From Cercis canadensis (taxonomy: Eukaryota; Streptophyta; Magnoliopsida; Fabales; Fabaceae), in contig QAOA01008727.1 of assembly GCA_003255065.1 (NCBI GenBank), forward strand, positions 1 through 64,000: a stretch of DNA of 64,000 nucleotides, read 5' to 3'. Under the pieces are notes generated by a model. That model was not told where the DNA came from, ran no database searches, and saw only the letters and a list, made by a program, of their open reading frames with translations. The translations under genes and the position numbers were made by a program. The number at the start of each line of letters is the position of its first letter. Within the stretch, counting starts at the first letter, position 1. Of this stretch, positions 45,701-58,500 are shown piece after piece.

Positions 45701-48700
45701 AGTTTAGGGTATAGGGTCTAGGGTTTAAGGTTAAGCATCTAGGATTTAGGTGAAGGGTATAGGGCTTTGGGTTTAGGATGTAGTGTTTAGAATTAAAGGA
45801 CAAGGGTTTAAGGATTTGTGTCTAGGGTTTATGATTTAAGGTTTATGTCTAGAAATTAAGGTTTAAGGTTAAGGCTCTATAGTTTAAGGTTTAGGCTTTA
45901 AAGTTTACGATAAGATTTACAATTTAGGATTTAGGCTTAAGGCTATAAGGTTAGGGTTTAAAAATAAAGGTTAAGCATATAGGGTTAAGGTTAAGATGGT
46001 AGCTACAATCACATCACGGAGATAAAATTAGAAGCACATGTTTTGAAATACAGCTAGAAAATGCTATTTTTGAAAATTAACTTTGATGTTTATACAAGAA
46101 AATTAGAATCTACAAAAAGTTTTTTTCATTTTTTGGTGTAGAAAAATACCTTATGCTCATTTGGCTGAAAGCCCAAACAACATTAGTAATTTGTGTAAGA
46201 AGATCATATCCATTCAAGGCTTCTATTGCATTTCGAGAATCATCGAAATTCTCATATTCAACCAATGCATAACCTTAAAATCAAATAATTATAATAATTA
46301 CTTGAACAACAATCAAAATATTTATATGATCACATTACCAATCAAGATTACGTTTTGTAAAATTATGATTTAGGGATTATTGCAAAGATTTACAAGTCAA
46401 GGGTCTAGGGTTTAAGATTAATGATCTACAGTTTAGAGTATATGGTAAATGGTTCATTGTCTAAGGTTGACATTTTATGATTTAGGGTTAAGGATTATAG
46501 CTCTAGGGTTTAGTTTAAGAGTCTAGGGTTTAGGGTTAAGGCTCTAGGGTTTTGAGTTTAATGATTAAGATTAAGCATCTAGAATTTAGGTTAAGGGTTT
46601 AAGTTTTAGGTTTTTAGGTTAAGGCTCTAGGATTTATGGTTTAAAGTCTAAAGTTTACGATTTAGAATTTAGGGTTTAGTAATTAAGGTTAAGCATTCAT
46701 AGTTGAGGCTAGGGTTTAAGGTTTAGGGTTTAAGATTTAGAGAATATGGTTAAATATCTAAGCTTTAGGTTAAGGGTGTAAGGCCTAAAGTTTAGGGTTT
46801 AAGATTTAGATATTCAAGTCAAGGGTTTGAGGAATCAAATTTAAGGTTAAATGTCTAAAGTTTAGTATTTAGGGCCTATGGTTTGAAGTTAAGGCTCTAA
46901 TTTTTAAGGTTTAGGGATTAGGGTTAAGCAACTAGGGCTTAGGATTAGGTTATGGATATAAGGTCCAAGGTCAGGGTTAAAGGCATAGGGTTTAGGTTAA
47001 AATCTAGGGTTTAGGTTTAGGGTCTACAATTTAAGGTTTAAAGTTTAAGTTTTAGGTTTTGATTTTAAGGTCTTGGTTTTAGAGTTGAGGGTCTATTGTT
47101 TGAGGTTTAAGGTTAAGACTTTACGGATTAGGCTTTTGTGTTTAAGGTGTAAGATTTAGGATTTATGGTCTAAGGTTTAAGATTTAGGATCTAATTTGAG
47201 AGTTTAAGGTCTAAGATTTAAGGATTAGTAGCTAGAGTTTTTTTAAGGTATACAATTTATGGTTTAAGGATTATAGTTTAAGGTTCGGTTTAGAGTTTAG
47301 TTGTTAGGGATAAGCATCTACTGTTGAGCTTAAGGGTCTAGGGTTAAAGTTCTAGGGTTTATGCTTTATGATTTAGGGATTAGGGATAAGAATTTAGAGT
47401 CAATGTTAAAGGTCTAGTGTTTAGGCTATAAGGCGAAGTCTCTAGATTTAGAGTTTAAGGTTTAAGGTTAGGGCTTAAAAGTTTAAGATTTAGGGTTAAA
47501 AATTAAGGTTAAGTAATTAGGGCAGAGGTTAAAGGTCTAAGGTTTAAGGTTTATGATTTAAGGTTAAAGATCTAGGATTTAGGGTTTAAGGATTAGGATT
47601 AAGCATCTAGAGTTTAGGTTAAAGGTCTAGGATTTAGGTTTTAGGGTTAAGGCTCTAGATTTAAGGTTCAACATTTAGAAGTTAAGGTTAAACAACTAGG
47701 GTTAAGGTTAAGGGTAGGATAAGTATCTATTGCCATAAAGATTAGGTTAAAGGTTTAAGGATTAGGGCCTTGTGTTTAGGATTTAGGACTCCAGGTCTTG
47801 AGTTTAAGGAATAGCGTCTAAGGTTAAACATATAAAGTTTAGGTTGAGGGGTTTTAGGTTTCAAGTTTATGATCTAGGTTTCAAGGTTGAGAGTCAAAGG
47901 TTTAGGATTTAGGGTTGAAGATTTAGGGTCATTTTTGGAGATTAGAGTTTAAGGTTTAAGTTTTAAGATTTAAGATTTAAAGTCTAGGGTTTAGTATTTA
48001 GGGTTTAGAATTAAGGGTATAGTATTAAGAGTTTAGGATGTAGGTTTTAGGTCTAGGGTTTAGGATTTAAATTTAGAATTTAGGGCTATGACTCTAGAGT
48101 TTAGGATTTAAGTATTAGGGCTAAGCATCTTTGATTGAACTTAAGGGTCTAGAATTTATGATTTAGGGTCTAAGATTTAATGTTAAGACTCTAAGGTTTA
48201 GGATTTAGAGTTTAGGATTTAAGAATTAAGGTTAAGCATCTAGAGTTTATGTCTCAAGGGTTTAGGTTTTGGGATTAAGGTTAAGGGTTTAAGGTCTAGG
48301 GTTTAGGGTTAAGTATCTAGGGTTTAGGTTTAAGCATCTAAGGTTTAAGATTTAGGGCCTTCAATTTAAGGTTTAGGATTAAGGGTTTAGGGGCTAAGAC
48401 TTAAGGGTCAAGGGTGTAGGATTTAAGGTTTGTATTTAGAGTCTAATATTTAAGGTCTTGGTTTTAGAGTATAAGGTGTAGGATTTAAAGTTTAGCGTTT
48501 AGTGTCTAGGATTAAAATTTGGGATTATGGGTCAAGAGTTTAAGGTACAGAGTCTAAGGTTAAGCATCTAAGATTTTGGATTTAGGATCTTGATCTTAAG
48601 TTTGAGGTTCAAGAGTTTAGAATTTAAGATTTAGGGTTATATTTAAGGTTTAGGATTTCAAGTTAAGGTTCTAAGATTTAGGAACTAAGTTTTAAGGTAT

Positions 48701-48766
48701 AGTGTCTAGGACTTAGAGTTTATAGTCTGTAGTTTAACGTTTAGGATTGTGGTACTAGGGTTTAAC
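42760..48766 (+). repeat. telomere-like array, unit 2 of the triplication
   Basis: Follows unit 1 closely from 33165 on, with Y14 copy 3. Near 48432 it jumps from sequence matching about 38965 to sequence matching about 41625 of unit 1, so about 2.66 kb is missing. It ends with the same novel junction as unit 1 (48764-48767). Confidence 0.88.
45992..46373 (-). pseudogene. Y14 (RBM8A) exon fragment, copy 3, open
   Basis: The same exon as copy 2 at an offset of 9,538 (exon 46150-46273), also without a stop. It came with the tandem duplication of the unit. Confidence 0.8.
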
Positions 48767-49569
48767 GTTACATATACCCCTTCTCTTCATCACCGAGTTG
48801 ACTCAGTTACATGTACCCCTTCATTTTCACCTTGCACCAGTCACCCATCACGTTCTCATCATGTGCTTAGTTCATGGACTAAGTCCACCCAAGGGGGAGC
48901 GTACTCAGCTAATAGGTATGAGGATGGCGGAGAGAGAGACAGAGATATGAGAGTGAGAGGGAGATATGGCGGAGAGAGAGAGATGAGAGTGAAAGGGAGA
49001 TGGTGGACAGAAAGAGAGATAAGAGTGAGACGAAGATGAAGGAGAGAGAGAGAGAGATGGCAGAGAGAAAGAGAGATAAGAGATAGAGGAGAGAGAGAGA
49101 TGAGAATGAGAGGGATATGGCAAAGAGAAAAATAGATAAGAGTGAGAGGGAGATGGAGGAGAGAGAGATTAGAATGAGAGGGAGATGGTGGGGAGAAAGA
49201 GAGATTAGAATGAGAGGGAGATGGTGGGGAGAAAGAGAGATGAGAATGAGACGGAGATGGAAGAGATAGAAAGATGAAAATGAGAGAGAGATAAGAGTGA
49301 GAGGGAGAGATGGGGAAGAAAGAGAGAGAGAAAAGAGATAAGAGGGATTTTTTTTAAAATTTTTTAATGTGCCACATCAGCACATAACGGAAACGTCAAC
49401 ACTTAACATGCCACGTGACATTTTCTGTTAAGTCCCACTAACAGACCCTAGCGAATGACTAAAATGGCTGACAGAATGATCTTTCAGAGACTAAAGTGTC
49501 AGTAAAAATGATTGGAGGACTAAAGTGTCACTGAAGCAATCTTTCAAGGACCAAAAAGGGAGTTTACTC
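48767..49569. mobile_element. right part of the MULE at the unit 2/unit 3 junction
   Basis: The same truncated arm as at 41976-42759, beginning with the same GTTACATATAC and ending at the right terminal repeat (49569). A duplicated GA segment (GATTAGAATGAGAGGGAGATGG twice near 49170-49225) makes it slightly longer. Confidence 0.9.
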
Positions 49570-52500
49570 TTTAGTATTTTGGGTCTATAGTTTAGGGTTA
49601 CGGCTCTATGGTTTAGAGTTTAGGAATTAGCGTTAATTAACTAAGGCTTAAGATTAGGTTATGGGTATAAGGTCATAGGGTTTAGGTTAAAATATAGAGT
49701 TTAGGTTTGAGGTTGATGATTTAGGGTTTGAGTTTTAGGTTTTAGGTTTTGGTTTTAGGGTCTATGATTTAGAGTTAAAGGTCTAAAAGGTTTAAGGTTA
49801 AGACATTACAGATTAGGCTTTAGTGTTAAGAGTTGAGGGTTTAGTATTTAGGGTTTATGGTATAAGGTCTAAGGATTGAGGTTTAACCTATAAGGTTTAG
49901 GATTTAGGTATTCATGTTAAGGATCTAGGGTTAAATTTGGCTAAGGATCTAAGATTTATAGTTTAAGATTTAGGATCTATGCTTTAGGGTTTAGGGTTCA
50001 TGATATAGGACTTAGTGTATAGGGTATGGGGTTTAAGATTTAGCATCTAAGATTTATGTTAAACGTATAGGCTTCTTATTTAGGGTTCAATGTTAAAGAT
50101 TTAGGGTTTGATGTTTAAGGTTAAGGGTCAATGGTTATAGGTTTTATGTTTAGGGTGAAGGGTCGAAAGTTTAAGGTTTAGTATTTTGTTTGTAGAATTT
50201 AAGGTCAATGGCCTAGGATTATGAGTATAGGGTTTAGGGATAAAGGCCTATAGTTTAGAATTTGGGGCTTATGGTTAAGGATTAAGCATTTAGAATTTAA
50301 GGTTTAGGTTTATAGTCTATTATTTATCATTTAAGGTTTAAGGCCCATGGTTAAATTCTATGATTTAGGGTTTACAGTTCAGTGTTAAGCATCTATAATT
50401 TAGGTTGAGTTTAGGGTTTTAGGTTTTGGATGTAGGTTTTAAGGTTTAGGTTCAATGGTTTAAGGTTTCATGTTTGAGGTTAAAGATCAAGGATTTACGG
50501 TTAAAGGTCTATGGTTTAGCATTTATGATCTAGGGTTACGAGTCATGAATTTAATGTATAAGGTTTAAGGTTTAAGTTAAGCATCTAGAGTTTAAGTTAA
50601 AGGTCTAGGGTTTCAAGTTAAGGCATTAGCATTTAGTGTCTACGAATTAAGTTATGGGTTTAGAGTGTATGATTTAAGGTTTAGGGACTATGATTTAAGA
50701 TTTAGGGTTTATTGTGTAGGTTTTTGAATTTAGGGTTATGGGTCATCAATTTAAGGTATAGAATCTAGTGATATGCATCTATAGTATATTTTAAGGGTCT
50801 AGGCTTTAGGGCTTATGATTTATGGTTTATAATTTAGGGTTTAAGGTTACGACTCAACGATTTAAGATTTAGGTATTAGGGATAAGCATCTACGGTTGAG
50901 ATTAGGGGTCTAGGGTTTAGGATTAAGGCTTTAGGGTTTACAATTTAAGAATTAAGGTTAAACATCTAGAGTTTAGGTTGAAGGTCTTGGGTTTTGAGTT
51001 AAGGATCTAAGTTTTAGGATTAAAGGTCAAGGGTTTAGACTTTAGGGTGTTAGGTTTAAGGTTATGTCTAGGGTTTATGATTTATCATCTAGGGTTTAGG
51101 ATTCATGATTAAGATTGTAGAGTTTAGGGTTTAATGATTATCTAAGGTTAAAGGTCTAGGGTTTATGGTTTAAGATTTAGAGTCTAGGGTTTAGGATTAA
51201 AGCTCTAGGGTGGATTATTGCTATGCATCTAGGCTTTAGGTTAAGGTTATATGGCTTAAGGTTAGGGATCAAGGGTGTAGGGCCTAAGGTTTAGGATTTA
51301 AGCTTTAGTGTCCAGGGTTCAAGATTTAGTGCTAGGATATAGGGTCTAGAGTTTAAGGTTTAGATTTTAAGGCCTAGATTTTAGGGATTAAGGTTTTGGG
51401 TTGAGACTTTTGGATTTAAGGTCTAGCGTTTATGATTTAGGGTTTAGGTTTTAGAGTTATGACTCTTAGGTTTAAGGTTCAGGCTTTTGGGATTAAGGTT
51501 AAGTACCTATGATTTAGGTTAAGGTTTAGCGTTTTATGTTTAAGATCTAGGTATTTGGATTAAGTGTTAAGCATCAAGAGTTTAAGATTTACAATCTAGG
51601 TTAAGGGCCTAGGATTTAAGGTTTAGTATCTAGGTTTAGGAATTAAGGTCCAGGTTTTAGGGTTTAGATATTATGTCTAAGCTCTATGATTTACGATTTA
51701 TATTTTAGTATTTCATGTTTAAGGTTATGGCTCTAGGGGTTAGGTATTAGAGTTTTAGGATTAGGGTTAAGCATCTAAAATTTTGGTTAAGGGTTTAAGG
51801 TTTATGGTTTAGGGTTTAGTGCTAACCATCTAGGGTTTAAGGTTAAGAATCAAGGGCATATGGTTTATAGTTAAGGGACTAGGGTTTACCTTTCAAGGTT
51901 TAGGGTTTATGGTCTAGGTTTAGAGTCTATGGTTAAGGATTTAACATTTTAAGTCATGATTTTAAGTTATAGGGTTTAGGTTAAGGGTCTAGGGTTTCGA
52001 GTTTAGGATATAGGTTTTAAAGTTGGGGTTTAAGAGTTTAGCGTTTAGGATTTTGTGTATAACGTTCAAGGTCTAGGATTTAGGGTTTAGAGTCTACAGT
52101 TAAAGGCTTATAGTTTTGGGTTTATTGTCTGGGGTTTTGGTTTTAGGGCCTAAATTTTTTAGTATAGGGATTAAGGTCTACGGTTTAAGATTTATTATTA
52201 TGGATCTAGGGTTTAAGGTTTACGATCTCGGGGTTAGGGTTTATGGTCTAACGTTTATTGTTTACATATTAGGTTATAGCATTACAATTTTAGGGTTCAA
52301 GATTTAGAGTTTTAGGACTAAGGTTAAGCATCTAGAGTTAAGATTAAGGGACTAGAGTGTAGGGTTTATGGTTAAGGCTATGGTTTACAATTTTGTGCTA
52401 AGCATATAGGGTTTAGGATTTAAATTTAGAATTTAGAGTTATGACTCTAGAATTTAGGATTTAAGTATTAGGGTTAAGCATCTATGATTGAACTTAAGGG

Positions 52501-55500
52501 TCTAGGATTTATGATTTAGGGTCTAAGATTTAGTGTTAAGACTCTAAGGTTTAGGATTTTGAGTTTAGGATTTAGGAATTAGGGTTAAGCATCTAGAGTT
52601 TATGTCTTAAGGGTTTAGGTTTTGAGATTAGGGTTAAGGGTTTAAGGTCTAGGGTTTAGGGTTAAGTATCTAGGGTTTAGGTTAAGGATCTAAGGTTTAA
52701 GATTTAGGGCCTTCAATTTAAGATTTAGGGTTAAGGGTTTAGGGCTTAAGACTTAAGGGTCAAGGGTGTAGAATTTAGTGTTAAGGGTCTAATATTTATG
52801 ATTTAGAGATTAAGGTTAAAGGTTTAGGTTTAGTGTTAAGGTTAAAACTCAAGGGATTATGGCTTCTTGTTTGATGTTAAGTGTCAAGGGTTTAGGGTTT
52901 TGTTTTTAGTGTTAAACATAAAAAGTTTAGGGTTTAATGTTTAGGTTTAAGAGCTTAAAGCTTTAGGGTTTAACATCTAAGGTGTATAGTTTAGGGCCAA
53001 GGGTGAGTGGTCATGAGTTTAGGGTTTATGGTTAAGAGTCTCTAATTTAAGGTTTAGTGTCTAAGGTTTAGTTATGAAGGTTAAATGTTAAGAGTTTAAG
53101 TTAAGGGCCTAAGTGTTAGGGCTTATGATCTATAGTTTTGGGTTTATTATCTATGATTTAGAGTGAAGGAGTTAAGGTTCAGTCATTAGGGTTTAGGGTT
53201 TAAGGTTTATGAATTAGTGTTAACCATCTAAGGCTTCAAATTAGGTTAAAGATCTAGGGTTTAGTAGGATTTAGGGTTTATTGCCTAGGGTTTTGGATTT
53301 AAAGTTACAAGTCATAAGTTTAACGTATAGGGTCTATGATTCAACATCTAGGATTTAGGGAATAAATTAAAGGTATATAGTTTAGGGTTTTGGATCTATG
53401 GTTTAAGGATTAAGGCTTTGGATCTAGATTTTAGGATTTAACGTATACGGCCTATAGTTCAACATCTAAGATTTAGGAAATAGGTTAAAGGTATATAGTT
53501 TAGGGCTCTAGATCTAGGGTTTAATGATTAAGGCTTTGGATTTAGGTTTTAGGGTTTAGAATTTAGAGATTAAGGCTTTGTTTTTAAAGTTTAGGGTTTA
53601 TAGTTTAAGATTTAAGGTTATGGCTCTAGGGTTAAGGGTTTATGTTTCAACATCTAGGGTTGAGGTTATGGGTCTAAGATTTAAGGTTTAAGGTTTACAG
53701 ATTAAGGTTAAGCATATATAATTTAGGGTTAAGGGTCAAGGGTCAAGGGTGTAAGATTTAAGGTTAGAGTCTATAGTTTAAGATTTATGGATTAAGGATT
53801 GAGGTTAAGCAATTAAGGCTTAGGAATAGGTTAAGGGTCTAGGATATATAATTTAGGGTTTAGGATATATGGTTTAAAGCTTAAAGTTTAGTNNNNNNNN
53901 NNNNNNNNNNNNNNNNNNNNNNNNNNNNNNNNNNNNNNNNNNNNNNNNNNNNNNNNNNNNNNNNNNNNNNNNNNNNNNNNNNNNNNNNNNNNNNNNNNNN
54001 NNNNNNNNNNNNNNNNNNNNNNNNNNNNNNNNNNNNNNNNNNNNNNNNNNNNNNNNNNNNNNNNNNNNNNNNNNNNNNNNNNNNNNNNNNNNNNNNNNNN
54101 NNNNNNNNNNNNNNNNNNNNNNNNNNNNNNNNNNNNNNNNNNNNNNNNNNNNNNNNNNNNNNNNNNNNNNNNNNNNNNNNNNNNNNNNNNNNNNNNNNNN
54201 NNNNNNNNNNNNNNNNNNNNNNNNNNNNNNNNNNNNNNNNNNNNNNNNNNNNNNNNNNNNNNNNNNNNNNNNNNNNNNNNNNNNNNNNNNNNNNNNNNNN
54301 NNNNNNNNNTTTTTAGGGTTAGGGGTCTAGGATTAAGGGTCTAAGATTAGGGGTCAAAGATTTAAGGTTCAAGGTCTAAGGTTTAGATTCTAAGATTTAG
54401 GATTTAGAGTTTAAAGGTTAGGATTTAGAGTTTAAGGTGTTTTGTCTAGGGTTTTAAAGACTTAGAGTTTAATTAACAATCTAAGGTTTAAGGTTTAGTG
54501 TCTAGGGTCTAGTGTCTAAGTTATAGGATTTAAGGTTTAGTATTTAGAGTCTAATATTTAATGTCTTGGTTTTAGAGTATAAGGTGTAGGATTTAAAGTT
54601 TAACGTTTAATGTTTAGGGTTAAAATTTGGGATTATGGGTCAAGAGTTTAAGGTACAAGGTCTAAGGTTAAGCATCTAAGATTTAGGTTTGGTCTAAGAT
54701 TTTGGATTTAGGATCTTAGTCTTAAGTTTAAGGGTCAAGAGTTTAGAATTTAAGATTTAGGGTTATATTTAGGGTTTAGGATTTCAAGTTAAGGTTCTAG
54801 GATTTGGGAACTAAGTTTTAAGGTATAGTGTCTAGGACTTAGAGTTTATAGTTTGTAGTTTAACGTTTAGGATTGTGGTACTAGGGTTTAGGGTTTAGGG
54901 TTTAGGGTAAAGGTTCTAGGATTAAGGTTTTAAGGTTTAGGATCTAGTGGTTTAAGATTTTGAGTTGAGGCTTTAAAGTCTAGGGTTTTAGGATTAAAGT
55001 TAAGCATCCAGAATTTAGGTTAAGGGTTTAGGGTGTATGGTTTAGAGTTAAAGATCTGGGGTTTAGAATTTATGATTAAAGGCCTAGGGTTCATATTAAG
55101 AGTCTAAGGTTTAGAGTTTTGAGATTATGATTTAGAGTTTAGTTTCTAGAGTTTAAGATTTATAATTAAAGGTCGTTAGTTTAGGGTATTAGGTCAAGTG
55201 TTTTGTGTTAAGCATCTTTAGATAAAGGGTATATAGTTTTGTAAGGTCTAGGATTTAGTTTTTATGGTTGTATCTAGGGTTTATGATATAGGTTTTATAA
55301 TTTAGGGTTTAAGGTTTTGGGTTTGGGTTTAGTGTCTACGATTAAGGGCTTAGAGTTTACATTAAAGATCTAAGATTTAGGGCTTAGGATCTAGCATTTA
55401 GGTTGAAGGATGAAGAGTCTAGGGATTAGGGTAAAGGGCCTAGGGTTTAGGTAAAAGTGTAGGGTTTATAGCTTAGGGCATACAATTTAACGTTTAAGAT

Positions 55501-58170
55501 TCAAGTTTTAAGCTATAGGGTTTAGGAATAAAAGTTTAGTGTCTAGGATTTATGATTTAGATTTTAGGGTTAGGAGTCTGAGGGTTAGTTTCTAGGGTTA
55601 AGGGTCTAGGATTTAAGGTTAGAGGTCAAGAATGTAAGATATAGGATTTAGGATAAAGGGTTTATGTTTTCAATTAAAGGTCTATGTTTTAGGGTTTAAG
55701 ATTTAAGATTTAGGATTTAGAGTTTAAAGGTTAGGGTATAAGGTTTAAGGTTTAGTTTTAAAGGCTTAAGGTTTAATTAATAATCTAAGGTTTATGGTTT
55801 AGTGTCTAAGTTCTACGACTTAAGGTTTAGAGTTTAAGATTTAGGGTATTAGTTTTAGAGTATAGGCCATAGGATTTAGGGTTTAAGATTTAGTGTCTAT
55901 AACTGAGGGTTTAGCATTTCATGTTTAGTGCTAAACATTGAGAGTTTAGAGTCTAGGGTTTAGGGTTTTAATTTTAGTGTTAAACATCGAGTTAAGGGTT
56001 TAGGGTCTAGGCTTAATGGGTTAGTGTCTAGGGTGTATCATTTAGGGCCTAAGGTTAATGGTTAGCCTTTAGGATTTAGGGTCTAGGATTTACATTAAGG
56101 GTCTAAGCATTAGGACTTATGATATAAGGCTTAGGGTTAAAGGTCAAGAGTTTAAATTTAATGTTTAATATCTAGGATTTAGGATTAAGGGTTTAAGGTT
56201 AAGCCAGTAAAGTTGGATTAGGGTTAAACATATAGAGTTTAAGATTAGGTTAAAGGTCTAGAGTTTAGGGTCTATGATTTAAAGATTGGATTTATTGTCT
56301 AGGGTTTTGAATTTAGGGATACGAGTTTAAGGTATAAAGCTTAGGGTTCATCATCTAAGGTTTATGAATTAGGTTAAAAGGTCTATGGTTTAGGGCTTTG
56401 GTTCTAATGTTTAAAGATAAGGGTTTAAGGTTAAACATCTAAGATTGACGTTAAGGGTCTAGGATTTAGGGTTCAAGATGTAGGGTTAAGAATCTAAAAT
56501 TTAGGGTTAAGCATCTAGGGTTTAGATTAAAGGTCTAGATTTATGGTTAAGGGTCAAGGGTATAGGGTTTAAGGTTTAAGTTATAAAGTCTATGGTTTAG
56601 AGTTTAAGTTTAAAAGTTTAGGGTACAAGATTAAGGGTTAAGGATTTAGAGTTTAGTGTTTAAATTTAGGGTTTAAGGTTTAAGAAATAAGGTTAAAAAA
56701 CTAGGGCTTAAGATTAAGGGTCTAAGGTTTAGGGTTTAGTATCAAGGGTTTATGATTTAAGGTTACAAGTCTTGAGTTTAAGCAATAGGTTTTAGTGTTT
56801 AGGTTAAGAGACTATGATTTAGGGTTTGGAGTCTAGGGTTTAGGATCTATATTTTAGGATTTAGGGATTAAGATAAAGCCACTAAGATTTAGTGTCTATG
56901 ATCTAAGGTTAAAGTCTATGATATAGGGTTTAGTATCTATAGTTAGGATTTAGGATTATAGGTCAGGAGTTTAAGGTAAACATCTAGGATCTAGATTTAC
57001 GGTCTAGAATTTTAGGTTTAGGATCTTGGTTTTAAGTTTGAGGATCAAGAGTTTAGGATTTAGAATTTTGTATTTAAGGTCTAAGGTCTAGGGTTTCAGG
57101 TTAAGATTTAAGAATTTAAGATTTAGGGACTAAGTTTTAAGGTAATGTGTCTAGTGCTTAGGGTTTAGGATTGTGGCACTAGGGTTTAGGGTTAAGTATT
57201 TTGGATTAAAGGTCTAAGATTTATGTTTTAAGATTAGGGTCTAGGTGGTTTAAAATTTAGGGTTTTGAAATTAAAGTTAAGGATTTATAGTTTAGGTTAA
57301 GGGTCTAGGGTGTATGAATTAGAGTTAAAGATCTAGGGTTTAAGATTTAGAATTAAGGACCTAGGGTTCATATAAAGAATCTACGGTTTAGAGTTTAGAG
57401 ACTACAATTTAGGGTTTAATTTCTAGAGTTTAGGATTTACAGTTAAGGGTCATGAATTTAGAGTAAGCATCTTTAGATTAAGGGTATATGGTTTCATAGG
57501 GTCTAAGATTTAGGGTTTAGAGTCTATGGTTATGTGTCTAGGGTTTATGATATAGGTTATATGGTTTATGGTTTAAGGTTTTGGGTCCAGGGTTTAGTGT
57601 CTACGATATAGGATTAAGGATTTAGGGTTTACATTAACAGTCTAGGATTTAAGGCTTAGAATCTAAGGTTTAGGATTAAGGGTCAAAGGTCCAAGGATTA
57701 AGGTTTAAGTTGAATGTGTAGTGTTTATTATTAAGGGCATACGGTTTAATCTTTAGGGTTTAGAATTTCGAGTTAAAGGTCTATTGTTTCGGTTAAGGGG
57801 TCTAGTATTACGGTTTAGGATTTAGAGTTTTGAGTTTAAAAGTTTAAGGTTCAAGGTTTAGGTTGTTATGTCTAGGGTTTAGAATATATAGTTAAGGGTC
57901 ATGAGTTTAGAGTATAGGGTCTAAAGTCTAGGTTTAAGCATGTAAGATTTAAGTTAAGAGTATAAGGTTTTGCGTTTAGGATTAAGGGTCAAGGGTTTAA
58001 AGTTGTGTCTAGGGTTTAAAATTTAGAGTTTAGAGTATAGCGTCTAGAGTTTAGGATTTAGTGTCTACGGATTATGATTCAGTGTTTATACTTTAGAGTT
58101 TAGGATTTAAGATTTAGTGTCTAAGGTTTACGATTTAGTGTTTAAAAATCAGAGTTAAGCATTTATGGTT
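49570..58170 (+). repeat. telomere-like array, unit 3 and the unduplicated end
   Basis: Unit 3 runs to about 54890. Near 52414 it jumps from sequence matching about 36062 to about 38507 of unit 1, so about 2.45 kb including the Y14 copy is missing. A 417-N gap lies at 53893-54309. At 54890 the sequence goes on as GTTTAGGGTTTAGGGTTTAG, with no MULE arm, and so shows the state before duplication. From there to 58170 the array has no counterpart in the other units. Confidence 0.88.
53893..54309. other. assembly gap, 417 N
   Basis: Lies in unit 3. The bases on each side match unit 1 at 40108 and 41355, so unit 1 would predict about 1,246 bp here. Confidence 1.
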
Positions 58171-58500
58171 GAGGTTAAAGTGATATAGCTATAAGTTCAT
58201 CATAGAGATGAAACTAAAAGCACGTGTTTTGAAATACAGGTACAAAATGCAATGTATAAACATACCTGATACTCTTTTCTATGGTTGGTTGACAGCCCAA
58301 TCAACAATGATAATTTGCAATACTCTTTCTTCTGATTGGCTGAAGTTCAAATTCATTCAAGGCCTCTATTACATTCTGAGCATCATCAAAATTCTCATAT
58401 TCACATAACCCTAAAATCAAATATTTATAATAATTACTAGAACAGCAATCAAAATATTTATATGATCAAGTTATAAACTGAACAATATAAAATTAAAGGA
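58171..58500 (-). pseudogene. Y14 (RBM8A) exon fragment, copy 4, at the array edge
   Basis: Exon about 58269-58408 on the minus strand, preceded by TTTTAG and followed by CAG|GTATGT. It encodes EYENFDDAQNVIEALNEFEL, then a disrupted stretch with QIIIVDWAVNQP in another frame. It is the most diverged copy, and its upstream side runs into non-array sequence, so it may be closest to the origin of the array-borne copies. Other Y14 exons were not found in 58500-64000. Confidence 0.7.

Larger units (their letters stand above)
32410..54890 (+). repeat. head-to-tail triplication of a 9.6-kb unit (MULE arm plus array)
   Basis: Unit 1 is 32410-41975 (9,566 bp), unit 2 is 41976-48766 (6,791 bp) and unit 3 is 48767-54890 (about 6.1 kb with the gap). 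Units are close to identical apart from internal deletions. Both internal borders have the same fusion of array sequence GGGTTTA with the MULE-internal GTTACATATAC, so one founding duplication was later copied by unequal exchange. Confidence 0.88.

Noticed and set aside
28090-58170. A working telomere or a simple chromosome-fusion scar
   Set aside because: Units are strongly drifted, sequence continues on both sides, and the strand order of the two blocks is the reverse of a fusion.
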